From Nitrospirota bacterium (GTDB taxonomy: Bacteria > Nitrospirota > Nitrospiria > Nitrospirales > UBA8639), in assembly GCA_027623995.1 (NCBI GenBank), contig JAQBUF010000012.1, positions 1 through 63,369 on the forward strand: a stretch of DNA of 63,369 bases. Reading direction: 5' to 3'. The position numbers and the translations under genes were made by a program. Under the pieces are notes generated by a model, which made no database searches, was not told the origin of the DNA, and worked only from the letters and a program-made list of their open reading frames with translations. Shown here piece by piece: positions 63,159 to 63,369 of this stretch. Within the stretch, counting starts at the first letter, position 1. Each line of letters starts with the position of its first letter.

Positions 63159-63346
63159 GGCCTGTTGAATATTTCCTGCTCATTGGCCATAGATGCTTCA
63201 GGACGGTAACCGACATCAGTGAGAGGGAATGTTCAAAAAAGTTCGTCCAGCAAGGCCGCAGCCGTTTTGACGCGCGGAGCGTACTCCCAGTACGTGAGCA
63301 CGGCAAAAGGGCGAGAACGCCGCTGGCGGCTTTTTTCAACATTCCC
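63159..63346. repeat. Dispersed extragenic palindromic repeat, copy A4
   Basis: A 188-bp copy sharing GGCCTGTTGAATATTTC and GATGCTTCAGGACGG at its left and the core GTTCGTCCAGCAAGGCCGCA with copy A3, ending CAACATTCCC. It lies downstream of moaA at the right edge of the window. Confidence 0.9.
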
Positions 63347-63369
63347 AATGAAGATTCCGCAAGGGTTGA

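Noticed and set aside
1-63369. tRNA, rRNA or other structured RNA genes
   Set aside because: No cloverleaf with a T-loop GGTTCGA and matching stems, and no rRNA-like segment, was found by eye. A covariance-model search would be decisive.

Overview
The window looks like chromosomal DNA from a Nitrospira-like bacterium (phylum Nitrospirota). This is an inference from three things: a didermic gene set (an exosortase/EpsI locus, Wza-like exporters, squalene/hopanoid genes), bacterial core genes of moderate GC, and dispersed extragenic repeats built around GTTCGTCCAGCAAGGCCGC that I associate with Nitrospira genomes. I could run no database search.

Layout. 1-1490 is the 3' end of a large repeat-built surface adhesin. 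1709-7221 holds a secreted protein, an azoreductase, a YdcF/ElyC-like membrane protein, two bactofilins and a secreted protein preceded by a good sigma-54-type promoter match. 7957-26384 is an exopolysaccharide/exosortase locus. It holds two Wza-like exporters, a Wzz-tyrosine-kinase fusion, a sugar transferase, a polysaccharide deacetylase, a NusG-like antiterminator, a UDP-xylose synthase-type enzyme, a glycosyltransferase, an asparagine-synthase-type amidotransferase, a GlpD-like oxidoreductase, an epimerase, a carbamoyltransferase fragment, a broken prsK kinase gene, epsI and xrtA. At about 22755-22770 the carbamoyltransferase and prsK are joined tail to tail, each missing its 3' end, and prsK also carries an in-frame stop. 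prsR, usually prsK's partner, is absent from the window.

26767-30425 is a glrK-qseG-glrR (QseEGF-type) signalling operon on the minus strand. 30602-41377 is a minus-strand housekeeping block: argJ, argC, rpsI, rplM, two DUF151 nuclease-like genes, proS, rseP, dxr, cdsA and uppS. 41605-44421 is a repeat-bounded island with a VapBC-type toxin-antitoxin pair and a decayed IS481-like element. 44542-55284 carries tldD and tldE, small unknown genes, plsC, a family 4 uracil-DNA glycosylase, hpnE and hpnD, a membrane SH3-like protein, yjbQ and an unknown 337-residue protein.

55422-58035 is a type II restriction-modification operon (vsr, C5 methyltransferase, endonuclease) with overlapping ends. The window closes with a PHP phosphoesterase, a FolB-methyltransferase fusion, and the molybdenum-cofactor operon moaC, moaD-moaE fusion, moaA. 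Four dispersed copies of the GTTCGTCCAGCAAGG repeat, three copies of a second repeat around the toxin-antitoxin island, and one separate long palindrome occupy the gaps.

The signals most worth following are the tail-to-tail junction that disables prsK beside an intact-looking exosortase, the sigma-54-type promoter in front of the nearby secreted protein, the MoaD-MoaE fusion with its internal Gly-Gly and internal start site, and the FolB-methyltransferase fusion.
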